From NCBI RefSeq assembly GCF_001905725.1, contig NZ_LIWB01000006.1, positions 62,001 through 126,000 of the forward strand: a stretch of 64,000 bases of DNA, read 5' to 3'. A program made the translations under genes and the position numbers. The notes below the pieces were generated by a model. The model was not told the origin of the DNA and ran no database searches. It worked only from the letters and a program-made list of their open reading frames with translations. Shown here piece by piece: positions 23,616-32,178 of this stretch; the first letter of the stretch is position 1; the number at the start of each line of letters is the position of its first letter. Origin of the DNA: Streptomyces sp. CB02400 (lineage in GTDB: Bacteria > Actinomycetota > Actinomycetes > Streptomycetales > Streptomycetaceae).

Positions 23616-25880
23616 GTGTCCCGCACCGCCCTTCGTATCTGCCCCCTGTGCGAGGCCACCTGCGGCCTGACGCTCACCATCGACGACGGCCGGGTCACCG
23701 GCGCCCGCGGCGACCGCGACGACGTGTTCAGCAAGGGCTTCGTCTGCCCCAAGGGCGCCGCCTTCGGAGCCGTCGACTCCGACCCCGACCGGCTGCGCAC
23801 CCCGCTCGTCCGCGTCGACGGCGAGCTGCGCGAGGCCACCTGGGCGGAGGCGTTCGACGCCGTGGCCGCCGGGATACGGCCCGTCGTCGAACGGCACGGA
23901 CCGCACGCCGTCGGCATCGTCCTGGGCAACCCCAACGTCCACACCATGGCCGGCGCCCTCTACCCGCCCGTGCTCATCGCCGGGCTCGGCACCCGGAGCC
24001 TGTTCACCGCCTCCACGGTCGACCAGATGCCCAAGCACGTCTCCAGCGGGCTGCTCTTCGGCGACGCCAACGCCATCCCCGTACCCGACCTCGACCGCAC
24101 CGACCACCTGCTGCTGATCGGCGCCAACCCCCTGGAGTCCAACGGCAGTCTGTGCACCGCCCCCGACTTCCCCGGCCGGCTCAAGGCGCTCAGGGCCCGC
24201 GGCGGCACCCTCACCGTCATCGATCCGCGCCGCACCCGCACCGCCCGCCTCGCCGACCGGCACCTCGCCGTCCGCCCCGGCACCGACGCGCTGCTGCTCG
24301 CGGCCGTGGCGCACGTCCTGTTCGACGAGGGCCTGATCGACCCGGGGGAGCGCGCGTCGCACCTCACGGGCCTGGACGACCTCGCCGCGGCGCTGCGCGA
24401 CCTCACCCCCGAAGCCGTGGCCCCCGCCTGCGACGTCGACGCCGCCACCCTCCGCACCCTCGCCCGGGAACTCGCCGCCGCCCCCACCGCCGCCGTCTAC
24501 GGCCGCATCGGTAGCTGCACCGTCCCGCACGGCACCCTCGCCAGCTGGCTCGTCGACGTCCTCAACATCCTCACCGGCAACCTCGACCGGCCGGGCGGCG
24601 CCCTCTTCCCGCAGGCCGCCACCGACCGGGCCCCGCGCCCCGCCGGCCCCGGCCGCGGCTTCGCCCTCGGACGCTGGCACTCCCGGGTGAGCCGGCACCC
24701 CGAGGCCAAGGGCGAACTGCCGCTGTCCGCCCTCGCCGAGGAGATCGACACGCCCACCGACGAGGGCGAGCCGATCCGCGCCCTCGTCGCCGTCGCCGCC
24801 AACCCGGTGCTCTCCGCCCCGGACGGCGACCGGCTCGACAAGGCGCTCGGCTCGCTCGACTTCATGGTGAGCGTCGACCCGTACCTCAACGAGACCTCAC
24901 GCCACGCCGACGTCGTCCTGCCGCCGCCCCCGCCCGCGCAGAGCCCGCACCACGACTTCGCCTTCAACACCCTCGCCGTACGCAACCAGGTCCGCTACAC
25001 CCGTCCCGCCGTCCCCCTGGAGCCCGGCCGCATGGCCGAGACCGAGATCCTGGCCCGGCTGATCCTCGCCGCGACCGGCATGCACGGCGCCGACCCCGCC
25101 GCCGTCGACACCATGGTGATCGACCAGACCCTCTCCAAGGCGGTCCGGGAGCCGCACTCCCCGGTCCACGGCCGCGACCCGAAGGAACTCGCCGCCCTGC
25201 TCACCGGCGCCGACGGCCCCGAACGGCGCCTCGACATGATGCTGCGCCTCGGCCCGTACGGCGACGGCTTCGGCGCCGACCCCGACGGGCTCACCCTGGA
25301 GGAACTGCTCGCCCACCCGCACGGCATCGACCTCGGTCCCCTGCGCCCGCGGCTGCCCCAGCCGCTGAAGACCCGCAGCGGCAAGGTGGAGCTGCTGCCG
25401 GAACCGATCGCCGCCGACCTCCCCCGGCTGCGCGCCGCCCTCGACGAACGCCCCGCCGGACTCGTCCTCGTCGGCCGCCGCCACCTGCGCTCCAACAACA
25501 GCTGGATGCACAACGTGCCCGCCCTCACCGGCGGCTCCAACCGCTGCACCCTGCACCTCCATCCCGAGGACGCCGAACGCCTCGGCGTACGGGACGGGGA
25601 GCCGGTACGCATCAAGGGTGCCGGGGGAGAGGTGACCGCGCCCGCCGAGGTCACCGACGCCGTACGCCCGGGTGTGGTGAGCCTGCCGCACGGCTGGGGA
25701 CACGACCGGCCCGGCACCCGTACCCGGCACGCCGCCGCCGACCCCGGCGCCAACGTCAACCAGCTCCTCGACGGCAGCCTCCTCGACCCGCTGTCGGGCA
25801 ACGCCGTCCTCAACGGCGTCCCCGTCGAGGTGGCCCCGCTGAGCGCCGCCGCGGGCGAAACGTTCGGCGCGCTGACCTGA
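23616..25880 (+). CDS. Molybdopterin (bis-MGD) oxidoreductase with [4Fe-4S] domain
   Basis: 754 aa member of the DMSO-reductase superfamily. N-terminal Fe-S motif: C9-x2-C12-x3-C16 and C44 (CPLCEATCG ... GFVCPKG). Cofactor-domain landmarks are GNPNVHTMAGALYPP, LLLIGANPLESNGS, TVIDPRRTRTARLAD and, in the C-terminal β-barrel domain, RRHLRSNNSWMHNVP and SLPHGWGHDRPG. It has no signal peptide, so it is cytoplasmic and soluble. A ferredoxin or NAD-linked partner would be needed, but none is adjacent. The substrate cannot be inferred. GTG 23616 has CGGGAGG upstream and starts directly at the Fe-S domain. Confidence 0.9.
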   Translation: MSRTALRICPLCEATCGLTLTIDDGRVTGARGDRDDVFSKGFVCPKGAAFGAVDSDPDRLRTPLVRVDGELREATWAEAFDAVAAGIRPVVERHGPHAVGIVLGNPNVHTMAGALYPPVLIAGLGTRSLFTASTVDQMPKHVSSGLLFGDANAIPVPDLDRTDHLLLIGANPLESNGSLCTAPDFPGRLKALRARGGTLTVIDPRRTRTARLADRHLAVRPGTDALLLAAVAHVLFDEGLIDPGERASHLTGLDDLAAALRDLTPEAVAPACDVDAATLRTLARELAAAPTAAVYGRIGSCTVPHGTLASWLVDVLNILTGNLDRPGGALFPQAATDRAPRPAGPGRGFALGRWHSRVSRHPEAKGELPLSALAEEIDTPTDEGEPIRALVAVAANPVLSAPDGDRLDKALGSLDFMVSVDPYLNETSRHADVVLPPPPPAQSPHHDFAFNTLAVRNQVRYTRPAVPLEPGRMAETEILARLILAATGMHGADPAAVDTMVIDQTLSKAVREPHSPVHGRDPKELAALLTGADGPERRLDMMLRLGPYGDGFGADPDGLTLEELLAHPHGIDLGPLRPRLPQPLKTRSGKVELLPEPIAADLPRLRAALDERPAGLVLVGRRHLRSNNSWMHNVPALTGGSNRCTLHLHPEDAERLGVRDGEPVRIKGAGGEVTAPAEVTDAVRPGVVSLPHGWGHDRPGTRTRHAAADPGANVNQLLDGSLLDPLSGNAVLNGVPVEVAPLSAAAGETFGALT

Positions 25881-25929
25881 GCAAAGCTGTGACCTGGGGT
25901 TTTGCGCTTATTGCTCGCACGTCAACGTC

Positions 25930-25959
25930 TTGTTAACGCGGCTTTACGGAACCTAACGT
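25930..25959 (+). promoter_or_regulatory. Candidate promoter of the citrate transporter gene
   Basis: TTGTTA (25930-25935), 18-base spacer, TAACGT (25954-25959) form a reasonable housekeeping-type -35/-10 pair in a relatively AT-rich stretch. Confidence 0.45.
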
Positions 25960-26006
25960 CGACGCACCGCCGGCCCTGGTGGGATGTTCAAGGGCGAACG
26001 TTAGGT
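25951..26006. promoter_or_regulatory. Distant 9-bp inverted repeat in the citrate transporter leader
   Basis: ACCTAACGT (25951-25959) overlaps the putative -10; its exact reverse complement ACGTTAGGT (25998-26006) lies 8 bases before ATG 26015. Spacing is 38 bases. It could be a bipartite operator or a leader RNA stem sequestering the ribosome site. Confidence 0.5.
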
Positions 26007-26014
26007 ATCCACTC

Positions 26015-27418
26015 ATGCTGACCATCCTCGGCTTCGCCATGATCGCGACCTTCCTGGTCCTGATCATGCTGAAGAAGATGTCGCCGATCGCGGCGCTCGT
26101 GCTGATCCCCGCGCTGTTCTGCGTGTTCGTCGGCGAGGGCGCCCACCTCGGTGACTACGTCATCGACGGCGTGTCCAGCCTCGCGCCCACCGCGGCGATG
26201 CTCATGTTCGCGATCGTCTACTTCGGTGTGATGATCGACGTCGGACTCTTCGACCCGATCGTCCGCGGCATCCTCCGGTTCTGCAAGGCGGACCCGATGC
26301 GGATCGTCGTCGGCACCGCGCTGCTCGCCGCGATCGTGTCGCTGGACGGCGACGGCTCCACCACCTTCATGATCACCGTCTCGGCGATGTATCCGCTGTA
26401 CAAGCGCCTGAAGATGAGCCTGGTCGTGATGACCGGTGTCGCCGCCATGGCCAACGGCGTGATGAACACCCTCCCCTGGGGCGGCCCCACGGCCCGCGCG
26501 GCGACCGCGCTCAAGCTCGACGCCGGCGACATCTTCGTCCCGATGATCCCGGCCCTGCTGGTCGGCCTGCTGGGCGTCGTCGTCCTCGCGTACGTGCTCG
26601 GTCTGCGCGAGCGCAGGCGGCTGGGCGTGCTGACGCTGGACGAGGCGCTGGTGAATGAGGAGGCCGAGGAGACGGAGACGGTCCTCGTCGGCGCGGGCGG
26701 CGGCACCGGTGCCGCTTCGGGGAAGCACACCACCGCGACCGGTGGCACCGACGCCGACGCGGAGGACGACGACGACTTCCAGGGCCTCGACCCGAACCGC
26801 CCCACCCTGCGCCCCAAGCTGTACTGGTTCAACGCGCTGCTCACGGTCGGCCTGCTCACCGCCATGATCATGGAGCTGCTGCCGATCCCGGTGCTGTTCC
26901 TGCTCGGCGCCGCCCTCGCGCTCTCCGTCAACTTCCCGCACATCCCCGACCAGAAGGCCCGTATCGCGGCCCACGCCGACAACGTCCTCAACGTCTCCGG
27001 CATGGTCTTCGCCGCCGCCGTCTTCACCGGCGTCCTCCAGGGCACCGGCATGGTCGACAGCATGGCCGAGTGGATGGTGGACGTCATCCCCGAGGGCATG
27101 GGCCCGCACATGGCCATCGTCACCGGCCTGCTGAGCCTTCCGCTCACCTACTTCATGTCCAACGACGGCTTCTACTTCGGTGTCCTGCCCGTCCTCGCCG
27201 AAGCCGGCGCCGCGCACGGCGTCTCCCCGCTGGAGATGGCCCGCGCCTCCCTCGTCGGCCAGCCGCTGCACATGTCGAGCCCGCTCGTCCCCGCCGTGTA
27301 CGTCCTGGTCGGCATGGCCAGGGTCGAGTTCGGCGACCACACCCGGTTCGTGGTGAAGTGGGCGGCCATGATCTGCCTGGTCATTCTCGCGGCCGGAATC
27401 CTGTTCGGCATCATCTGA
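26015..27418 (+). CDS. CitMHS-family metal-citrate/H+ symporter
   Basis: 467 aa, about 11-12 transmembrane helices in two halves separated by a hydrophilic loop (about 215-265) rich in Glu, Asp, Gly and Thr. Family signatures are AIVSLDGDGSTTFMI, MNTLPWGGPTARAATALKLD and, in the second half, LPLTYFMSNDGFYFGVLPVLAE and GQPLHMSSPLVPAVYVLVG. Members such as B. subtilis CitM/CitH carry citrate complexed with Mg2+ or Ca2+. ATG 26015 matches the family start at the first helix (MLTILGFAMIATF). No two-component regulator is adjacent; the leader inverted repeat may be regulatory. Confidence 0.92.
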   Translation: MLTILGFAMIATFLVLIMLKKMSPIAALVLIPALFCVFVGEGAHLGDYVIDGVSSLAPTAAMLMFAIVYFGVMIDVGLFDPIVRGILRFCKADPMRIVVGTALLAAIVSLDGDGSTTFMITVSAMYPLYKRLKMSLVVMTGVAAMANGVMNTLPWGGPTARAATALKLDAGDIFVPMIPALLVGLLGVVVLAYVLGLRERRRLGVLTLDEALVNEEAEETETVLVGAGGGTGAASGKHTTATGGTDADAEDDDDFQGLDPNRPTLRPKLYWFNALLTVGLLTAMIMELLPIPVLFLLGAALALSVNFPHIPDQKARIAAHADNVLNVSGMVFAAAVFTGVLQGTGMVDSMAEWMVDVIPEGMGPHMAIVTGLLSLPLTYFMSNDGFYFGVLPVLAEAGAAHGVSPLEMARASLVGQPLHMSSPLVPAVYVLVGMARVEFGDHTRFVVKWAAMICLVILAAGILFGII

Positions 27419-27455
27419 GCCGGACACCCGGACCACTGTCAGGAAGGACCCGATC

Positions 27456-28691
27456 ATGGCGCCCGGTGGGAACCGCGGCTGGCTGCTCCGCCTCGTCATC
27501 GCCTTCGGCTTCGCGCAGGGGGCGGTGTCGATGGCCCGGCCCGCCGTCTCCTACCGGGCGCTCGCGCTGGGCGCGGACGAGCGGGCGGTCGGTGTGATCG
27601 CGGGCGTGTACGCGCTGCTGCCGCTGTTCGCCGCCGTACCGCTCGGCCGGCGCACCGACCACGGCCGCTGCGCGCCCCTGCTGCCGGTCGGCGTGGTGCT
27701 GATATCCGGCGGCTGCGCGCTGAGCGGCCTCGCCGGGTCGCTGTGGACGATGGCCCTGTGGAGCGGGGTGATGGGCCTCGGCCACCTCTGCTTCGTCATC
27801 GGCGCGCAGTCCCTCGTCGCCCGCCAGTCCGCGCCGCACGAGCAGGACCGCAACTTCGGTCACTTCACCATCGGCGCCTCGCTCGGCCAGCTGGTCGGCC
27901 CCATCGCGGCGGGCGCGCTGATCGGCGCGGACATGGCCCGGACCAGCGCGCTCGCCCTGCTGGTGGCGGGAGCGGGCGGCGCCGTCGCGCTCACCTCGCT
28001 GTGGCGCATAGAGCGGCCCGGGGACCTGAAATCCCGTACGGAGCAGGGCGCACGGGTGCCGGTGCGGGGCATCCTGCGCGCCCGTGGCGTACCCGCGGGC
28101 ATCCTCATCAGCCTGGCCGTGCTGTCCGCGACCGACATCCTCACCGCCTACCTCCCGGTGGTCGGCGAGCACCGGGGCATCGACCCGGCCGTCATCGGCC
28201 TGCTGCTCAGCCTCCGCGCGGCGGCCACGATCGCCTGCCGGCTGGTCCTCACCCCGCTGCTGCGGCTGCTCGGCCGTACGGTGCTGCTGACGGTGACCTG
28301 TCTGCTGGCGGGGCTGCTGTGCGCGGGGGTGGCGCTGCCGGTGCCGGTCTGGGCGCTGGCGCTGATCCTGGCGGTCCTCGGCTTCTGTCTGGGCGTCGGG
28401 CAGCCGTTGTCCATGACTACGGTCGTCCAGGCCGCCCCTGCCGAGGCCCGGTCCACCGCCCTCGCCCTGCGCCTGACCGGCAACCGTCTGGGGCAGGTCG
28501 CCGCGCCCGCGGCGGCGGGGCTGATCGCGGGGGTCGCGGGTGTGGCGGCGCCGTTCGTGATGCTGGGGGCGCTGCTGTTTCTGTCCTCGGGGGTTGCCTT
28601 GCGTACTCCGGCCCGGCCGGGGGAGGAGGCGAGTGCTCGGAGAGAGCAGCGGGAGGGGGCGGGGGTGAGGGCGCGTCGGCGGGTGAAGTGA
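27456..28691 (+). CDS. MFS transporter
   Basis: 411 aa with about 12 predicted helices. The MFS loop 2-3 signature region reads PLGRRTDHGRCAPLL (about 65-79) and the sequence AGALIGADMARTSAL lies around the central part. Closest in character to drug/metabolite efflux permeases (DHA1-like), but the substrate is not evident. The ribosome site AGGAAGG precedes ATG 27456; it begins 37 bp after the citrate transporter stop on the same strand and may be co-transcribed with it. The C-terminal 30 residues are Arg/Glu-rich and cytoplasmic. Confidence 0.85.
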   Translation: MAPGGNRGWLLRLVIAFGFAQGAVSMARPAVSYRALALGADERAVGVIAGVYALLPLFAAVPLGRRTDHGRCAPLLPVGVVLISGGCALSGLAGSLWTMALWSGVMGLGHLCFVIGAQSLVARQSAPHEQDRNFGHFTIGASLGQLVGPIAAGALIGADMARTSALALLVAGAGGAVALTSLWRIERPGDLKSRTEQGARVPVRGILRARGVPAGILISLAVLSATDILTAYLPVVGEHRGIDPAVIGLLLSLRAAATIACRLVLTPLLRLLGRTVLLTVTCLLAGLLCAGVALPVPVWALALILAVLGFCLGVGQPLSMTTVVQAAPAEARSTALALRLTGNRLGQVAAPAAAGLIAGVAGVAAPFVMLGALLFLSSGVALRTPARPGEEASARREQREGAGVRARRRVK

Positions 28692-28741
28692 GCGGTGCGG
28701 GGGCTGGGGGCTGGGGGTTGGGCGGGGGTGGACCACGCTGC

Positions 28742-28781
28742 CCGGCGTTTGCGGGGTGCCGCCGCGCCCACCCGTGCCGCC
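28742..28781 (-). repeat. Dispersed 40-bp GC-rich repeat, copy 1
   Basis: Matches 39496-39535 in reverse complement at 36 of 40 positions (core CGCCCACCCGTGCCGCC). Both copies are intergenic. Confidence 0.8.
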
Positions 28782-28786
28782 CCAGC

Positions 28787-28870
28787 GGCACGACTGCCCG
28801 CGGTTGACGCACTTCGTGCGGTACGGCTGCCCACGGTTGATGTGTTTCGTGCGGTGCGACTGCCCGCAGT
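28787..28870. repeat. 33-bp tandem repeat, about 2.5 copies
   Basis: Units at 28787-28819 and 28820-28852, with a partial third at 28853-28870. Each contains the core CTGCCC-CGGTTGA...TTCGTGC, with scattered substitutions. It abuts the dispersed 40-bp repeat. Confidence 0.8.
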
Positions 28871-28934
28871 GGCAGGATGGCGCGATCGCGCGTTGAGTAC
28901 GGGCCGCGTCATGGGAGTCGGGTCGTGGCTATGA

Positions 28935-29135
28935 GGGGGACCGCATGCTTCTGATCTCCTGGCCGGCGTTCTCGTTCTCGCCGTCGGGGGATGTGTCTGT
29001 GTCGTCTGGGCGGCACGGGGCGGTTCGCGCTGGACGCGCGGAGTGGCGAAGGGGACCCTGCCGGCGGGCGAGCTGCTCCGGCCGGGCCGTTCGAACGGCC
29101 GCTCGGGAAGCGGCGACGACGGCGGGGACGACTGA
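28935..29135 (+). pseudogene. Small membrane protein gene lacking a usable start (frameshift near codon 3?)
   Basis: The frame ending at TGA 29133-29135 encodes a convincing small protein: a hydrophobic helix (DLLAGVLVLAVGGCVCVVW), then RGVAKGTLPAGELLRPG and a Gly/Ser/Asp tail. Third-position GC is high. In this frame, however, the stop TGA 28932-28934 lies just upstream, and no ATG, GTG or TTG occurs before the helix. An ATG at 28945 sits one frame off, 8 bases after GAGGGGG, exactly where a start is expected; adding one T after it would restore M-L-S-D-L-L. Either a one-base deletion, a sequencing error, or a non-standard start. Confidence 0.5.
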
Positions 29136-29333
29136 CGGGGAACACCGGTCACCCCGGTGAATCCGGCCGTCCGCTTTCTCACCTGGTGGACCGGAGCGCC
29201 CTGATCTCGCCCGGCATCTTCCCCCGGCCGCTACTTTCCGTTAGCTTCCGTGACCCACACGCCCCGTGCGACCCGTGCGGGGCGTTCCGAACGCGGAGCA
29301 CCAGCGCCCAGATCCGCCCCCGGGGGCACCCTC

Positions 29334-30668
29334 ATGACACGCGCCATCTCCCTGCACGACGTGAGCAAGGCATACACGCGAGACATCCGCGTGGTGGACC
29401 GGCTGTCGCTGGACATCGCGCCCGGCGAATTCCTCGTCCTGCTCGGCCCCTCCGGCTGCGGCAAGTCCACCGTGCTCCGGATGATCGCCGGACTGGAGGA
29501 CATCGACGAGGGCCGGCTGTTCCTCGACGGCGAGTACGGCAACGAACTGCCCCCCTCCGACCGGGACATGGCGATGGTGTTCCAGAACTTCGCCCTGTAC
29601 CCGAGCATGACCAGCCGCGACAACATCGGCTTCCCGCTCCGCATCGAGTCCCCCGGCGCCGACCCGGCCCCGCGCGTGGACGCCACCGCCCGCATGCTCG
29701 GCATCGAGGACCTCCTCGACCGCTTCCCCGCCCAGCTCTCCGGCGGTGAACGCCAGCGCGTCGCCATGGGCCGGGCCATCGCCCGCCACCCTTCCGCCTT
29801 CCTGATGGACGAGCCGCTGTCCAACCTCGACGCCAAGCTCCGCAACCGGCTGCGCGCCGAGATCTCCCAGCTCACCCGGGAGCTGGGCGTCACCACCGTC
29901 TACGTCACCCACGACCAGTCCGAGGCCATGTCGCTCGGCGACCGCGTCGCCGTACTGCGCGGCGGCGTCCTCCAGCAGGTCGGCACCCCGCGCACCGTGT
30001 ACGCGCTGCCGAGCAACGTCTTCGTCGCCGCGTTCATCGGCACCCCGCGCATCAATCTGCTGCGCGGCCTGGTGCGCGCACCGCTCGACGGGGCGATGAC
30101 CATCAGCCTCGGCAAACAGTTCCTGCGGCTGCCCGAACCGCTGTCCCTGGACCACCAGTTGCTGCGGGTGCAGCAGGGCCGCGAGGTCATCGTGGGCCTG
30201 CGCTCGGAGGCCGTACGGATCGCCAAGCCGTCCGCCGCGCGGACCGGTGAGGTGGCGCTCACCGGTCTGGTGGAGCACCTGGAGTTCCAGGGACACGAGG
30301 TCCTCGTGCACTTCAACACCGGCTCCCGCCCCGCCGTCGTCCCCGACCTCGAGGCACCGCGCCCGCGGCCCGAGCGCCCGGCCCGGCGCCGCCGCCGCGA
30401 GGGCACGGTCCTGCACCGGCTGCGGGAGCGGGCCGGGGCGCTGCGCGCGGGCCCCGTGGCGACGCTCGACCGTTCAGAACAGCCGGCCCCGGCCTCCGCC
30501 GAGCCCCGGGTGCCCGGCGACCTCATCGTCCGCACCACCCCCGACATCCGCCTCCGGCACGGCATGCAGGTACCGCTCCTGGTCGACCTCGCCCACCTCT
30601 TCGTCTTCGACCAGCAGGGCGAGCGGATCTGCCCGAACCCGGCACGGCTGCCCGACCTGGAGGAGTGA
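29334..30668 (+). CDS. Sugar-type ABC transporter ATPase (MsiK/UgpC-like) with Arg-rich insertion
   Basis: 444 aa. Nucleotide-binding domain 1-235: Walker A GPSGCGKST (about 38-46), Q-loop VFQNFALYPSM, signature LSGGERQRVAMGRA (about 135-148), Walker B AFLMDEPLSNLDAK, and the switch histidine in TVYVTHDQSEAM. The C-terminal TOBE/MalK-type domain is interrupted at about 335-400 by a segment rich in Arg, Pro and Ala (PRPRPERPARRRRREG), making it roughly 65 residues longer than MsiK. There is no permease or binding-protein gene nearby; orphan ATPases serving several importers are known in Streptomyces (MsiK), and this may be another. ATG 29334 starts at the domain. Confidence 0.88.
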   Translation: MTRAISLHDVSKAYTRDIRVVDRLSLDIAPGEFLVLLGPSGCGKSTVLRMIAGLEDIDEGRLFLDGEYGNELPPSDRDMAMVFQNFALYPSMTSRDNIGFPLRIESPGADPAPRVDATARMLGIEDLLDRFPAQLSGGERQRVAMGRAIARHPSAFLMDEPLSNLDAKLRNRLRAEISQLTRELGVTTVYVTHDQSEAMSLGDRVAVLRGGVLQQVGTPRTVYALPSNVFVAAFIGTPRINLLRGLVRAPLDGAMTISLGKQFLRLPEPLSLDHQLLRVQQGREVIVGLRSEAVRIAKPSAARTGEVALTGLVEHLEFQGHEVLVHFNTGSRPAVVPDLEAPRPRPERPARRRRREGTVLHRLRERAGALRAGPVATLDRSEQPAPASAEPRVPGDLIVRTTPDIRLRHGMQVPLLVDLAHLFVFDQQGERICPNPARLPDLEE

Positions 30669-30699
30669 CACGGTCGTACGGAGACCTCTGGCGCGGGAA

Positions 30700-30717
30700 A
30701 ACTAACACCGCTAGTTT
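30700..30717. promoter_or_regulatory. TetR-type operator upstream of the ALDH/ADH operon
   Basis: AACTAACACCGCTAGTTT, 57 bases before the aldehyde dehydrogenase start. It matches AACTAGCAGTGCTAATTT at 36107-36124 at 14 of 18 positions, including both outer arms. Confidence 0.6.
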
Positions 30718-30773
30718 AGAGACTCGACGAACTGAGCGGTCGGACACCGACACCCCGCCCCGGAGGAAGCGCG

Positions 30774-32162
30774 ATGAAGGCATACGACGGCATGTACATC
30801 GACGGCGCCTGGCGCCCCGCCGCGGGCCCGGACGTGATCGAAGTGGTGAACCCGGCCGACGAACAGGTGATCGCCACCGTCCCCGCGGGCACCGTGGAGG
30901 ACGTCGACGCCGCCGTGCGCGCCGCCCGCGCCGCCCTCCCCGCCTGGGCCGCCACCCCGCCCGCCGAGCGCGCCGCCCGGCTGGCCGCGCTGCGGGACGT
31001 GCTCGTGGCCCGGCAGGACGAGATCGCCGAGACGGTGACCGCCGAACTCGGCTCGCCCCTCAAGCTCTCGCAGGCAGTCCACGCGGGCGTGCCGATCGCC
31101 GTGACCGGCTCGTACGCCGAGCTGGCGGCGACGTACGCCTTCGAGGAGAGGACGGGCAACTCGACGGTCCTCCACGAGCCCGTCGGCGTGGTCGGCGCGA
31201 TCACCCCCTGGAACTACCCGCTCCACCAGATCGTCGCCAAGACCGCCCCCGCCCTCGCGGCCGGCTGCACCGTCGTCGTCAAGCCCGCCGAGGACACCCC
31301 GCTGGTCGCGCGGCTGTTCGCGGAGGCCGTGCACGAGGCCGGGATCCCGGCGGGCGTGTTCAACCTCGTCACCGGGCTCGGCCCGGTGGCCGGGCAGGCC
31401 CTCGCCGAGCACCCCGGCGTCGACCTGGTCTCCTTCACCGGCTCCACCGCCGTCGGCCGCCGCATCGGCGCGATCGCGACCGGCATGGTGAAGAAGGTCG
31501 CCCTCGAACTCGGCGGCAAGTCCGCCAACGTCATCCTGCCCAGCGCCGACCTGGCCCGCGCGGTCAACGTCGGCGTCGCCAACGTCATGTCCAACTCCGG
31601 CCAGACCTGCAGCGCCTGGACCCGCATGCTGGTCCACCACGACCGTTACGACGAGGCCGTGGAACTCGCCGCGACCGCCGCCGCGAAGTACGGCGACCGC
31701 ATCGGCCCGCTCGTCAACGCCGCGCAGCGGGAACGCGTACGCGGTTACATCGAGAAGGGCGTCGCCGAGGGCGCCCGGCTGGTCGCGGGCGGCCCCGACT
31801 CCCCGCACGAGCAGGGTTACCACGTCAGCCCCACGGTCTTCGCCGACGTCACCCCGGAGATGACCATCGCCCAGGAGGAGATCTTCGGCCCCGTCCTGTC
31901 GATCCTGCGCTACACGGACGAGGAGGACGCCCTGCGCATCGCCAACGGCACCGTCTACGGGCTGGCCGGCGCCGTCTGGGCCGGTGACGAGGCGGAGGCG
32001 GTGGCCTTCGCCCGCCGCATGGAGACCGGCCAGGTCGACATCAACGGCGGCCGGTTCAACCCGCTTGCCCCCTTCGGCGGTTACAAGCAGTCCGGTGTGG
32101 GCCGCGAACTCGGCGCCCACGGCCTGACCGAGTACCTCCAGACCAAGTCCCTCCAGTTCTAG
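30774..32162 (+). CDS. NAD(P)-dependent aldehyde dehydrogenase
   Basis: 462 aa, standard ALDH length. The catalytic cysteine is C279 in NSGQTCSAW and the general base E245 in [11 protein letters not shown]; the cofactor loop [12 protein letters not shown] and the late motifs [10 protein letters not shown] and [18 protein letters not shown] are all present. It oxidises an aldehyde to the acid with NAD(P)+; the chain type is not readable. ATG 30774 follows GGAGG. It is 16 bp from the downstream ADH gene, so the pair probably carries out alcohol-aldehyde-acid oxidation. The upstream operator suggests control by the TetR protein at 35438-36079. Confidence 0.92.
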   Translation: MKAYDGMYIDGAWRPAAGPDVIEVVNPADEQVIATVPAGTVEDVDAAVRAARAALPAWAATPPAERAARLAALRDVLVARQDEIAETVTAELGSPLKLSQAVHAGVPIAVTGSYAELAATYAFEERTGNSTVLHEPVGVVGAITPWNYPLHQIVAKTAPALAAGCTVVVKPAEDTPLVARLFAEAVHEAGIPAGVFNLVTGLGPVAGQALAEHPGVDLVSFTGSTAVGRRIGAIATGMVKKVALELGGKSANVILPSADLARAVNVGVANVMSNSGQTCSAWTRMLVHHDRYDEAVELAATAAAKYGDRIGPLVNAAQRERVRGYIEKGVAEGARLVAGGPDSPHEQGYHVSPTVFADVTPEMTIAQEEIFGPVLSILRYTDEEDALRIANGTVYGLAGAVWAGDEAEAVAFARRMETGQVDINGGRFNPLAPFGGYKQSGVGRELGAHGLTEYLQTKSLQF

Positions 32163-32178
32163 GGGAGTCGTATCCGCC

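Larger units (their letters stand above)
28692..29333. other. 642-bp intergenic region rich in repeats
   Basis: Contains the dispersed 40-bp repeat (28742-28781), a 33-bp tandem repeat (28787-28870) and a probably broken small gene (28935-29135). The last 200 bp hold the promoter of the ABC ATPase gene. No further coding signal is seen. Confidence 0.6.

Noticed and set aside
28695..28934. 79-codon plus-strand frame with repeated RLPAVDALRAV-like units
   Set aside because: The peptide repeats simply translate the 33-bp tandem DNA repeat; no independent coding support.
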